From the NCBI GenBank assembly GCA_022702545.1, contig JAHRBC010000005.1, forward strand, positions 682,001 to 746,000: 64,000 nt of DNA, in the 5' to 3' direction. The notes below the pieces were generated by a model. That model was not told the DNA's origin, did not search any database, and saw only the letters and a program-made list of their open reading frames with translations. This document shows, piece by piece, positions 46,452-58,815 of this stretch. The position numbers were made by a program, and so were the translations under genes. The stretch's first letter is position 1. Each line of letters opens with the position of its first letter. This stretch comes from Phycomyces nitens. Its lineage: Eukaryota > Mucoromycota > Mucoromycetes > Mucorales > Phycomycetaceae.

Positions 46452-49400
46452 TTACATTCTATTTTCTGAAAATATGTCTGAATAGAATCTATAAAGGTTG
46501 AAAAAGCAAGTTATCAGGATCACCAATGTCAATAAAACGTTGTAAAAAAAAAGGCATTTTTCTAAAGAGTACTTACTCTGACAAGGGTAGCTTAACTCTA
46601 TGACGGTGTCCCATTTCTTCGATAAACTGTTTACGGATCACATATGGTCTGGTATAGGTATCTGTAACCACTCGACAAGCCTGGTGGGCTGAAATGGCTG
46701 TATTTCTAACCATGGCACCCAATGCATGTCTGCTTACAACAATACCATCGACCAAAGGACCAAATAGCTATATATATATTTTTTGGTGGAATGTTATATG
46801 ACCAGCCTCATCTCCCACTTTCATTTGGGACTACAGCAAAACTTACCAAGGCATTTTCATTAAGACGTTGACTTGCCGCCATAGTACCAGAAAGACTAGT
46901 GTAGGACGGAATGTGTATACGTATCCGGTACAGTCCATCAGCACTCTTTTTAAGCGGGTTGATAAAGATATACACCATGATCTTGGAGGTCGGTAGACTT
47001 GAATTTTTTATCTTTTTTGAAAGCTCGTCATAATTGACCAAGTCTTCAATCCATACAATACAAACATGATCGTCGATAGATACTCGTTGATGTATTTGTA
47101 TAATGCTCTCATTAGTTCCAGGAGGTTGGTGAAGCATATATGGTACATTAACCACAAACTCGGCAGATCTGTCAGAGTAATACGGCGCCTTTTCACAAAT
47201 AGAAGGATCGAGATTTCCTTTAAAGCCATTATGGTTTGCCAGCTCTACCTTTTTGTATATATGAAAAAAAAATGTTATCATATATCTACTGGTTTTGTTA
47301 TACTATAATAGTTGCACTCTTAACACACTTACTGGCCAACCAAGACAATGAAGGAATTGTAAATACAGCGGGCTTAATGGAGGGGGTGACTCGACCAGTT
47401 CTGTCCAGTTTGTATTTCCTGATAAAGCGTAATATACGGACACGGATATGCAATCACGTCTATATTTTTTTAAAAGAAAAGAAAAATAACAATAATAGAT
47501 GAATATTTTACGTTTAAAACACTATATACTTACTCATTCAACATGTCAAGTGTCTCGAGTTCTGATATTGACGAATCTGTTATTTGAATAGGCGAGATTT
47601 GTTCTCTGTTTTGAGGCAAGAGGAACCCAATCTGAGACAATAGCAGCCGGAATCCTCTGGGACTATAAGAAGTATCAGAACCCTTACGACAATATTTGGT
47701 CTTTTGGTACCTTTCATTATCAATATTAGGAGTAGACGGATATACTGCGTGTTTATCCATTAATTCCTTGGAGCTTTTTTGCAATATAACATTCTTTTGC
47801 TGTTCCATAAACACCTTGATACCATCCCATTGGTACATGTCTTCAGAATCGTTTTTAAACAGTTTGTCAAGACTTGGTAGTTCACTCTCATTAACAGCAG
47901 TAGCTGTTGGAACTACAAAACCGTCGTCATAGTCATCATCGCTTTCATAAGTATGATACAGAGAAGGCTGATTCTGTGGGTCTGATTTGCGTCGTTCGTT
48001 GGATGGTGGAGGAGAAATAGAGACCTTGAAGGCCGATGTATCCGGGTCTCTGTAAGCTGCGTCCATCTCCCACATGTAGCTTCCGGTAGTATCTCTAATA
48101 ATCAACAGAACAGAAGGCTTTCCTTTGGGTTCTTCAGCCTTTTTGTGAGGTGCGTTTGTCAAGTCGATGATAGCAAGTATCATTCGCTTGTCGACCAAGA
48201 AATAACGAACTGTTTCGTATGGAGTAAGCGAGGTATTCACATCTGTGCCCTGTTTGGCACGATGTTCTCGGAGAAAGCAGAGATCGTCTCGTTGAGTTGA
48301 TCGGAAGCGAACAAGAGAGTGGTCGTGCAATGATTGAAACTTGCCAAGTTGGTTGACAAACTGAGACATGCAATATTCTGCTGCCATTCGTACTGCAATT
48401 TCTTCTTTCTTATGGTTGACTGAACCAGACCGACTCGGAGGTAATGAAGGAGCGGTTTGCTGATCTGCTGTATTTGTAGAATTACTGTTGTTATTGTTGT
48501 TACTATTGGTATTATTACTATTGTTACTGTTGTTATTATGATTGTTGTTTTTGTTAACTCGGGGTGGGAGCAAGAAGAGTTGCTTGGCAGGTGGAAATGT
48601 CGTATCTCGACGATTCTTCTTCTTTTCCGAACTGACTTCGACTTGGACTGAATCTGTATCACGATCAAACAGGGTTATTCCTCGACTGAGGGTGGCAATA
48701 ACAGCTTGGTAGCAATCACGATCATCGATAATCCATTGACTGACAAGGACCCATTTCATCATACAATCATAGGCTTGTACAATAAGTGGGTAGGTATGTA
48801 ACTAGACCATGTATATCATAAAGAGAGTTTTAATTATGGTACTTGATATCCTATTGTTCAACTCACCAACTTGCCAGCATTGATCAAGGTGTCCACATAT
48901 CGACTCAATGCTAAAACAAGTTCTCGTGCTACATTCTTTTTTGGGGACAAAATGGTATTCAACGTCCTTGTCATCCCCGTCGCAATCGCTTCGTTTTGTC
49001 TGACCTTACTGTCTCTTTTTACATAGTCATACAGATCAACAAAGTCCATAAGAACATCAAATGCTACCAGGGTGACATCCGGTGGAAGTTTCATGGTCAA
49101 GATCTAGAAAGCACATTATTAATCTTTTTCAAATGTTTTCATGCAAAGCAACCTACCTTGTCTTGGATCAACTTGACAACCGTTCCAACAAGACCAGGGC
49201 AGAATGGAACATCTTCAACAACGTACACATTGATAAGGTGAAAAATGTACCGCATGTTGTAAGAAGAAGTCTCTGTCCGTAGTGACATGAGAAGCAGTTC
49301 AAGAATATAAAACTTCAACTTTTTTTTGATTTCAAATGGTACAAGTAGATGAGTATGGACAGTTCAAGGTAGATATAATACCTTACACAAGTAAATGGTC

Positions 49401-51450
49401 TCTCTACATCAATATCACCCTTGTCTGCATACAGCACACGTATCTAATAATAATAAAAAACAGAATCTATTTAACAACTCGTTCATATTGATTACAAGTG
49501 TCTTTACCAGCTGAGTAACCAGTTGCTCTTGTTCTCCAATTAAAGAAGCATTGTCTGATGCACAATGAAGGTCGTAGTCCCATCCAGGCTTGAGTTCTAC
49601 TTTCTCAAAGTGATTTGGCAAACACATCACTGTACTAATCACCTTGAGCGCAGCTAAACGAAGATCATCCACAGAGACAAAGCACTTGCATTGAATATTT
49701 AGTTTGGGAAGGACCATCTTGATGGCCGAAATGAAGTCAGGCACCAACATACGCACTCCCTCAAGGTCAATTGCAAATAATTCCGTGCAGTTCATCAGAA
49801 TTGTAGGAATGCAGGCATCGACCTTGAGGCCCAAACAGAGCGCAGCATAAAACCTTTCGGTGTAGGTGCGCAAGAATGGTTGCCGTGGCTGTGGGCGACA
49901 AAATATTTTGCACAATGTTGCAAATGCTTCAGCAAATCCTCGGTGGGACTCTGGATCGTTTTGGGAGGTCTTGGAACACACGTCAAACAACCAAGTACCA
50001 AACATATTCAAAAGAGTATTTCCAGACGGTGGCATCTGAACATCTGCACTGGCCACTCGGTTATGCCTTTGGTTAAGGGCACTGACAAGTTGTCCGATCC
50101 CAATCATTGCTAGATTGAAGTTGTGTGGGGCTAGCTGCAGTGGATGTGGGATAAGATAAACAAATCGATGCCAGGCATAGTACAAAAATGGCTTTGGAAG
50201 ATCCAATTTGACTTGCACACCGCTGACTGACATGATTAACACATAGCACTCTTCGATTTCAGCGAGGTGGCCAGAAACACATCTTGACAGGGCCAGACAT
50301 GTTGCACTCCATTGCTGAATGACCTTGGGACGATGGGTCCATCTCATAAAGCAATCCTGGACAGCCAAATTTCAATAAGTTTCGTGGCATGTCATTCCTT
50401 ACCTTGAAGATATCCCACATCTCGACTTCCTTTGTTTCCGACCGTAGCCATAGCTCGCACAGAACCTAATAAAGACTTATTCATCGGGTTCAAATAAGCT
50501 TCTTTTGTTCTTTCTTACTCTCAGGAGATGGTCGCACAGTTGATCACCCATGTTGACTACGCCCGGAATAGATGTATCTCCCATTGGCTCTCTTAATAAT
50601 GAATCCGTGATACCAAGTATGACCTTGAGCAAGACTGTCCAAGTGTCTGGGGTGAGTTCAAGAGATCTTCCTGCCGTAGCAAACACGGTAAGTGTTCGTT
50701 TGCAGAGCTCAACGTGTCTTTGGACGAGTTGGCTTATTGTGTTTTTGAGAACATTTGGGGTGGCGGCGCTTGATCCGGTAGGCTGTTGTGTTGTGTTTAT
50801 GGCTGCGTTTGCAATTGTGGCTGGCATGGGCATGTTGACAGAAGCGACATTAGTATGCAGATTCACGGGAAGCCCGTTGATGTTAAAACTGTTGGGCCTG
50901 CCTACAGATGGATTATTGGGATGTTGGGGGTTTTGGGATGAAGGTGATCGAGGGATCCGGGGTTGGAAGAGAAGCGAGAATTGGTGAAAGATGATCTGGT
51001 AAAGCTCTTGCTCGAGCCCTTCATTGACAACAGCCGCGGGTCTCATTGATGGTTCAAATAGCCATTGTGCATATATGCTCACGTCGTCATTGGTTATGTG
51101 CATGTCTTCTAATGGTAGATTGAATCCCTGCCCAATGACTTCCATGACCCATTTCACATGGGCAGGAGAGACAAAGATGGAAGGGTCGGGTATATGCTTT
51201 CCGGATGCAGGATAAATGAAAGAGGTTATTTCAGAAATAAGTGTTCTTTTGATAGCCAATGGTAATGGAGCAAGAATGTTGGTCTCTGATGATATTGGAA
51301 ATGGTCAAATGGTTTGAAGATCAATTACAGATAAAGACATACGAGGGTCATGCTGCAACAGTCTGAGCTGAGCTATCCAGTCAAGAAACATGGGCAACTG
51401 TCGTTTTATGGACTGCTGGTGAAAAATGGGTAGATACTAGTATAGACTAA

Positions 51451-51481
<31 letters not shown>

Positions 51482-51828
51482 AGAGGAAGAAATGGATTTG
51501 TAAGATATGCACATTCACACACACACACACACACAGAAATATATATGTATATATATATTTATATATATTTATATTTATATATATGTATATGTATATATAC
51601 AGAGAGCAAGAGAGAGAGAGAGAGCAAGAGAGAGAGAGAGAGCAAGAGAGAGAGAACAAGATGTATAAATTAAAATATTTATATACCAAAAGTTGAGCGG
51701 GTCTTTCTAGCCCAACAAACCCTTTGGCTTTCGTTGTCTCCTCGGCTACACAAAGAAGGGCGCTGTTGGATAAAGAAGATTAGTCTGAAATGCTTTATGA
51801 ATTTAAACCTATACACAACCCTCATACT
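46452..51828 (-). CDS. RALGAPB: Ral GTPase-activating protein subunit beta homologue (5' end unresolved)
   Basis: In animals RalGAP-beta pairs with a catalytic alpha subunit to switch off Ral GTPases and influence exocytosis and TORC1. Exons (minus): 51828-about 51890 (5' limit unclear), 51762-51687, 51415-51343, 51285-50519, 50465-50403, 50356-49508, 49443-49387, 49318-49157, 49103-48867, 48801-47534, 47459-47333, 47248-46847, 46767-46577, 46488-46452. The sum is about 1,460 aa, against about 1,494 in human. Family blocks in order: VKWVMEVIGQGFNLPLE, QQWSATCLALSRC, LLNMFGTWLFDVC, FATLCKIFC, DLEGVRMLVPDFISAI, then the Rap/RanGAP-like region CEKAPYYSDRSAEFVV and FGPLVDGIVVSRHALGAMVR, ending EFYSDIF. 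The first visible exon reads CWNFALTFAPLQQYN without a Met in frame. A 271-nt intron (51416-51686) is full of GAA, AC and GA repeats. Confidence 0.92.
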
Positions 51829-52122
51829 TATATTGTTGCAAAGGGGCAAAGGTTAAAGCAAAATTCCAGCATTGAATTCTATCAATATTTGTTTTCAAAC
51901 CAGACAAGCAGCAAGCCTGGTTTAATCAACAGGAAAACCCAAGATCCAAAATCACAGTAATAAGCCGTATATATATATATATATATAAATCTTGAAACCG
52001 AAATAAAAAAAAATATAAACAAAAAAAAATATATATATAAGTTCCAAATTGGCCTTTGTCTTGACACGCACAAACCTTGTCAAGAATAATAATTATAAAA
52101 AAAAGTGAATTAGAGTGTCATA
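51829..52122. promoter_or_regulatory. divergent spacer RALGAPB / HSF
   Basis: Short interval between the first recognisable RALGAPB coding (ending at 51828, possibly further right) and the HSF ATG at 52123. It holds an open, protein-like minus frame up to about 51930, a TA repeat near 51968-51987 and A-runs. No clear heat-shock element array (alternating GAA/TTC) was seen. Confidence 0.4.
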
Positions 52123-54005
52123 ATGAGTAAACCTCCTGCAACTATAGCCCCATTGCCAAACTCTTTTTTAACCTCATTACCCATCCGGAATGTGGCATCC
52201 ATTCAGGCACGTCCCGAGATACAACCCATCTCTCAGCTCCCAGCCATTGCAGCCCAACCTCTCGACCCTTCTCTAATGTCAAATGCAATCACAAACACAT
52301 CTAATACGCAAAGACCATTGTTGCAGAGAAACGTACCAGCTTTTTTAAACAAACTATACAAGTAAGTCCCATTGTCACCTTGATCTATCTATCCTCATTC
52401 TTCTTTAAAAAAAAGCATGGTCAATGATCCAGGCTCTGATGAACTCATCCGGTGGGCTGACGATGGTCAGTCTTTTATTGTCATTCGCCACGAAGACTTT
52501 GCAAAACGAGTATTACCTCGTTTCTTTAAGCACAGTAACTTTTCTTCGTTTGTTAGACAGTTGAACATGTATGGATTCCACAAGGTACCTCATCTGCAAC
52601 AGGGTGTACTCCAGGCCGATTCAGAATCAGAACGATGGGAATTCAGTAATCCGCATTTCCAACGCAACCAACCTGACCTACTTCTTCTCGTAACACGCAA
52701 GAAAGGCCGTGATCCTGAAGATAAAGAAACGTCTGCAATCGATCTCCACCACATAATGGATGAAATATCTGCAATCAAAAAGCACCAGATGGACATCAGC
52801 ACCCAGCTCAATAGCATACAAAGAGATAATCAATTCTTGTGGCAAGAGACAATCTCTGCAAGAGAAAGGCACCAACGTCATCAGGAAACCATTGACAAGA
52901 TTCTGCGTTTTCTGGCCTCTGTGTTTTCAAGCGAAAAGAAATCGGTTTCGATCCCAAGAAAGAGACGCTATCTTTTGGGAGACATTGATACAAACTACAG
53001 TAAAGGGGGATTTGAGAATGGAGGTGAAGATGAAGACGAGGAAGAGGAGGAAGAAATCGAGAGAAAAAGAAAGGTTACTCGACTTGGATCACCAAAGTTC
53101 GACCTTGGTGACTATGTGGACAGCCACACTGATCTCTCAATACACGACAATTCTCTAGCCACTCTTCCAGCCACCTTGTCACAATCCTCTGAACCATTCA
53201 ACTCCAACTCGCCATCGAACCCCTCTAGTGAACTTGCTGATGCCATTGCACTAAACGATAAGTCAAAGCAAGGTAAAGATAAATGCCAATTGGGGATCCT
53301 ACAACTCATCCTTTGTTATTATATTAGATGTCAGTACTCCTCCTCCGCCTCCCCCACAACCTCCACAAGATCAAACCAGCTTGGTAACAACACAACAACT
53401 CCAAGGCCTGCAGAGTTTATCGACTTTGATTGCTCTTGCACAATCAAACCCTGCATTCTTAAGCCAGTTAACGGGAGAAGTGCCTTTTACTTCTCCAGAA
53501 TATATGCCATTTATTGAAAACAGCCTTCCATTCAACAATTATTCTACAAACGACTCTCCAACCACAATAACCACCACAAAATCCCCAGACACCTTTTCTA
53601 CACCATCACCTACTCCTGGTAGCAATATGACACCTAACCAAATGTCTCCTGTGAATGGTAACATTGCCAATCTTACAAAGGCTGCCGATGCAATCAGCCA
53701 AGGAATTGATGCCTTGGGTACAAATATCGAATCTCTTGCACAGCATCTTGGCTTTGATCCGACGCATTATCCTGGAGATGAACTAGATTATGTTAATCTG
53801 GATGACCTTATAGATACATATGGTAAAGTATATCGAGTGTTCTATATTTGATATAATATGTGCGACTCATGGGCTTCTCTTAGTTCCTGCCTCAATACAG
53901 ACTGATAACATTCATACTCTTCATGGCCAAAACGGTTTGGAGCCGGAAAATAGAGACTACTCCAAGGGAATACTGCCTTCTGGCGTGAATGGCAACACAG
54001 GGTAG
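52123..54005 (+). CDS. HSF1: heat shock transcription factor
   Basis: Binds nGAAn arrays as a trimer and activates chaperone genes. Exons: 52123-52361, 52416-53272, 53328-53822, 53884-54005, giving 570 aa. The winged-helix DNA-binding domain is at about 71-175 (PAFLNKLYNMVNDP, RVLPRFFKHSNFSSFVRQLN, MYGFHKV). The first intron interrupts it after LY, as in many fungal HSFs. The HR-A/B coiled coil (about 190-250) contains ISAIKKHQMDISTQLNSIQRDN. A basic PRKRRYLL segment and an acidic EDEDEEEEEEIERKRK stretch follow. A second leucine-rich segment near 405-430 (LQGLQSLSTLIALAQSN) could be HR-C. The C-terminus is Ser/Thr/Asn/Pro-rich, as in activation domains. Confidence 0.96.
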
Positions 54006-54854
54006 AATGTGTATCTACCTAGTTTTCTTGTCCCAATTCTCATGCATGTAAATACATGCATACATCTATACTCGTAAAATAGAGCTGTAGTATACATTAT
54101 ATACACCAAAATATGATGTGAATGTGAATGTGAATGTGATCAAAGATATACAGAGGCTCTAATTGTGTACGAAATAAATAAGCAGGGCTTAGAGCACAGA
54201 TATAAATATATATATATATAAATATAAATATACAAATTCAAATAAACGATTTTCCAAGTATGTGCATGATTATCTATATTATAACATTTGTTCGTCATTA
54301 TACCTCTTGGCCAACTATAATCAATAAACTATGCTTTCATAATAGGCAGCGTTTGTTGAATAGGGTTTATATAGCCAAATACTAGATAAAATTGGTTGCT
54401 TTGTGAATGCTGAGCATCTGCTATTAGAATACAATGGTATCTTTGCACAAAATGCTCTTCCTTGTCCTATAACATGACTATTCAACAGAAAGAGACTTGC
54501 TGTATTACTTTCTACCATGTGCTTTGTCCGAGTGGGCTTGTAGATTAGATTCAGTACATGATCCAAAGTACCCCTAGTATACCCGAGGTGGTTGGATCAT
54601 GTTTGTATGTGAGAACACTATGAGAACGTGTGCAGAAGAGTACATATCTTCCAACTAGGTTCCAATCAGTATTAAAGATTGGAATAGCTGTTTATAGAAA
54701 TATGATAATGATCTTTGGCCAATCGAGATTTTATAATGTCGAAAAATACGAGCTAAATCTGGAAAGATTGCACGAGAAAAACTGACTAAAATGCACCAAT
54801 TGACAATTCGATTGGACAATTTATGTAAAAATGGGGTTAATTTATAAACTCCGG
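54006..54854. other. intergenic region with a 10-bp hairpin
   Basis: No gene is supported. A perfect 10-bp inverted repeat CATGATCCAA / TTGGATCATG spans 54557-54601 with a 25-bp loop. A GAATGT tandem lies near 54118-54136 and a TA run at 54205-54225. Confidence 0.45.
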
Positions 54855-55481
54855 TTAGTTGAGGGTAACTACGGAAGAATCAGAGCGATCGGGAGTCTGT
54901 GAGCGGTACAACGACATGGACATTAAGTGGGGCAAGATGAGTGGCATGATATTGACCTGCTTATTGATCGCATCGTAAACTACAACAGACACAACCTCCG
55001 GAACCTTCTTCTTTAGGTACTGAAACAATCGTATGATGACCCCAGGCAGTAGTGGCCAAGGAGATCGTACTGAGCATACCAAAAACACACACACACACAC
55101 ACACCAATAGAACCAAGCGATGGGAGTTCTATCCTACCTGTAGGCCTAGATCTTGAGTATATTTCATGGGATCTAGATATAGTAGAGTGCACAATTGATA
55201 CAATAATACAAGATCCAATACTTTTGGCTTGGCCACAATGAACAAAGTTGAACAAGGCCATCCCTATGCTAGTATTCGATCCTCAAGTCTCATACAATAC
55301 CAATTCAGATTTACATGCTAATAGTGTTGCCAATACCTTTTACGCGCTCTAATGCCTTGTTTTCATCTTGAAAAGGTGAACCTTTTTTCAGTGTGACTGT
55401 CGATACATACCTTTTCTCATCCGTTGCTATGCACAGACCATCACTCACGGAGACTCGCAGCTGTTTTATCTTGTTGGCCAT
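54855..55481 (-). CDS. unrecognised 161-aa protein
   Basis: Three exons on the minus strand: 55481-55337, 55263-55138, 55069-54855. All joins keep frame and use consensus GT/AG signals. The N-terminus MANKIKQLRVSVSDGLCIATDEK reads as a beta-strand-rich start. A hydrophobic central segment (SIGSCIIVSIVHSTI) and a Leu/Val-rich C-terminal part (VIIRLFQYLKKKVPEVVSVVVYDAI, MPLILPHLMSMSLY) follow. A (GT)n run sits in the second intron. Exon 2 is also open in another frame, so its phase is the least certain part. No known family is recognised. A small alpha/beta protein is a guess from the pattern. Confidence 0.55.
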
Positions 55482-56331
55482 ATCGAAATATCAATAATCG
55501 ATCTGGATACTCATATACATTTACCATCCAATCTTGCTGTTTTCCACGGGTATTCTAAACGATTAAGATGTATAAAAACCCCTTGCCATATTTCTTTTTT
55601 CGTTTGTTTGTGTAAAAGGATATAAAGAAATAGCCTGTGTTGATAGTCAATAAGCATCTAGGTCAGTCGACCCTTTTTTATCTTTGGTTGCTAGGGTACT
55701 TGGAATATGCTAAGCGTGTTCGGTCTTGAATCGATTTAAGAAAAAGTTTCCAAAAATAATAGTTATTTCCTGCCCACTTTTAGCCGCAGGTCTTCTCATC
55801 CTTGGATGATGTTTGTTGTAATGTGCTTAGCATTTAGAAACACAACTGAAAAACCATGAAATAACTCCTTTTAGATCGCTGGTCCACCAGAGCCTTAATT
55901 TTTTAGTAAAATAGCTCGGTCTATGGCTAAGCGCATGTGTATTTTATTGATTAATCTTTAATTAATGATGGTTTTTTAGCCAATTTTCTGTTGTAAATCT
56001 TTTTGTTTTATTTCTACTTGTTTAGGCTAGAAAATATTTCAGAATATACAATCGAGACATGTGTTGGAATGTTTTTTATTGAATATGAAGATGACGGAAG
56101 TTACTGCATTTGTCTAAAGAGTTGCAAAATATAAATTGCCTGGATTTAAAAGGGTATTTAAGATTTTCACCACGAGCAAGTGCCATGTGTGACATTTGTG
56201 GAAACAATAGTAATACGATTAAAGGTGCTGTCAAAAAAGAGAAAGAAAGAAAAAAGATGTATATTGATGATTTTCTGGTGTTATTAATGAATAGTATGGG
56301 TTGGGATATTTTTAAGAGTAAGACAGTGTCT
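55482..56331. other. spacer between tandem minus-strand genes
   Basis: 850 bp, promoter of the 161-aa gene and 3' region of the peroxidase gene. A plus-strand open frame at 56110-56433 overlaps the last peroxidase exon antisense and is not counted as a gene. Confidence 0.5.
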
Positions 56332-57277
56332 CTAAAGACACTTTTCGATTTCATTGGCAATAGACTTTGGGTCTGTGAATGTAAAGAACCTTTTGACAAC
56401 TTTGCCTTCACGATTAATAAGGAATTTCTATAGAAAATGTTAATATTCAAATGGCCATGGTATATTTCTTTACCTCAAAGTTCCATTTGATACGTCGCAG
56501 GCTATATTTGATATGGATTATTGAGTATATAATTATATATGCTTACAAAGGCCTGCTTTCACTCACCCTAAAAATCCCGGATATGAGTCCTTTAGGAATC
56601 TGTAGATTGGGTGTTCGTCTTTGCCATTCACTTCACTATAGCCAAACAGGATTAGGGTTGGTATTAGGACAGGATGGGACTGAAAGGGTCCTTATTAGTT
56701 TGTTAATTTTAAATTCACCATACATTTTCGACGTCAGTGGAAATGAGACATTGTAGGTGAGTCTGCAAAACGTATGGATTTCTGTATATATATAAAAAAA
56801 AGGTTTAATATGTTTTAAAAAGCTTCCTTGATTTCCACACCTTCTTCAGTTCCGGGTTCTAGAATTGTTCAGACAAAGATTAGTCAAAATGTGGATCAAA
56901 TGAATATGCCAAATAATAATAATTCTACCTTGATTTGCAAATTGGTTGCAGGGGCATCCGACCACCACTAGTCCTCTGTCTTTGTAAGTATTGTACAACT
57001 TCTCGAGGGCATCGTATTGTTTGGTAAAACTACATTTGGATGCTACATTGACGAACAAGACAACCTTTATTTCATTGTTACTTTAACAAGGTATAAAAAT
57101 GCTCGAGTTTCATTCATAGAAAAGGAGTATGTGTTGTATTTTACGAGAACAAAATTCAAAGGGGCAGTTGATTTGTCATTTTCTTCTTCTTTGTTTTAGT
57201 ACCTTTCCTCTCAACTCTTCTAGATCCCATTCATTTCGTTTAATATCCTTGATTTGGTAATCGAAAAGGCAAGCCAT
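56332..57277 (-). CDS. GPX3: glutathione/thioredoxin peroxidase (Gpx3/Hyr1 type)
   Basis: Reduces hydroperoxides; in yeast the Gpx3 homologue also senses H2O2 and relays it to Yap1. Seven exons: 57277-57203, 57064-56929, 56858-56841, 56781-56724, 56635-56567, 56501-56474, 56427-56332, giving 159 aa, the normal length for this class. The peroxidatic Cys is C36 in [12 protein letters not shown]. The second block is [15 protein letters not shown]. The resolving-position Cys is C82 in [13 protein letters not shown], so the C36/C82 spacing equals that of yeast Gpx3. [20 protein letters not shown] supplies the conserved Trp-Asn. Exon 3 is only 18 nt and exon 6 only 28 nt. Reading through without those splices gives an early stop (EIKEAF*), which would mimic truncation. 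A TCACGTGA palindrome lies at 57510-57517 upstream. Confidence 0.94.
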
Positions 57278-58815
57278 TTTATAGTATATTTAAATATACG
57301 TATGAAAAGTAGTAGTAGTAGTAGTAGTAAAAAAAAATAGCAAAAAAAAACAAAAGCACAATGAAAATCCAGAGATATATATATACATGTAAATATATTT
57401 TGTCGGACATTAAATCAGAAAAACGGAGAACTAATTGAGAACAGTGCTTACTAGGCACACGAATTTTAGACATATATCATCATTCTGCTTAATATTGAAA
57501 CTCATCTAATCACGTGACACTGTAGACAATTCACAAACTACATGATTAAAATAGTATATAGAAAGATACAGATAATAAGACTCCTTAATATAATATGCAT
57601 TATTCTGTATATTATGGCACTAGCAATCTAATCAAAAAATATAAACAGAATTTGAAAATTGTGTAGTAGCATCTTTTCCAAAGTAATTCCCACCTGTAAA
57701 GCTATTCTTTAGACCCTGTTATTCGGATATATTTCCCTGGCAAGACTTGTTGGGCATCATTAGCAAAACTATAACTTGCCTTTCAGGATTTATCAAGTAT
57801 TTTGTACGGTACAATATATATGTGTGTATAACGAAAAGCCAAAGCGTATTTCCTTTTAGGTAGTATGAGCGACATGCTTTTCGTACACATTTAAAAGCAT
57901 CGTTGATAACAGTCAAACTAGGAAAAGGCACGTTCTTTTTATAATGATTAATAAGACTATGGAACAGATGAAATAAAAAGCAAATGGTTTCTGTTATCTC
58001 TATTTTCCCCTTGCATAGGGTATGCGAGACCAGTAAGGCTACAATAAATAATGTGCGAGGATAATCAGCTTTTTTAAAATATATATATATTTATATATGT
58101 ATATATAAAAATATTTTGCATTCTCTCCTATTGCCATTTAATTTGATTTAATACTTTTTTCTTCTTCTTCTTCAAAATAATCATTGCAAATGCCACATAG
58201 TAGGCTTGGAGGATCTTTTGAAGACCCAATGGCAATTTAAACAACATTCTGGCAATTCTATTCTTTCAGTGCCTCAACCTTTTCAGCAAATCAGAACACG
58301 AGCCGAGTCCATCTGTAGCACTTTATTATTATTATTATTGGTCGTTATTGAGCCTATTGATGAATCTCTACAAAATTAGAGTCCATGCATTCTTAATATG
58401 TAGCATACATAATGTACCCACAAAAAGCAATTGTGCTCTTATTGAGTAATGATATTCCACAGATACAAAATGCTTATTTACAAGCACAGACAATTATTGA
58501 AGTACAAATAAATAAAAAAGATCTTTATATAATAGGAAAAATCCAGTAATTGACAAAATAAACTATTCTAAAAAAAAGAGGACATGTAATTGGTTCGTTT
58601 GTATTATTTAAAGAGTATTTTTATATATATATATAAGGGGGGACAAGAAATGAAGCCTTTTTGATCATGAAGCGTCATGATACGTGACGCCAAAGCACAG
58701 GAATACCCCACTTTTGCGGCATCTAAACCATGGGTCTGTGGAATACAACCAAGATATCACATGTCCGTATGAAATGTCTATATAAACCGCCCTTTCCTTC
58801 TTGTTTATCCACCAA
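57278..58815. other. AT-rich intergenic region
   Basis: 1.5 kb with no supported gene. An (AGT)n run at 57309-57328 lies just upstream of the peroxidase start. TA runs are at 57376-57400, 58079-58110 and 58620-58635. A TCACGTGA box is at 57510-57517. Confidence 0.5.

Noticed and set aside
56110..56433. 107-codon plus-strand frame with CxxC pairs
   Set aside because: It starts on a TTG and overlaps the last exon of the peroxidase gene antisense, and that exon is fully explained by the GPX alignment.
56815..57277. Glutathione peroxidase as a truncated pseudogene
   Set aside because: The early stop disappears once the 18-nt exon and downstream exons are spliced. The full 159-aa enzyme is present.
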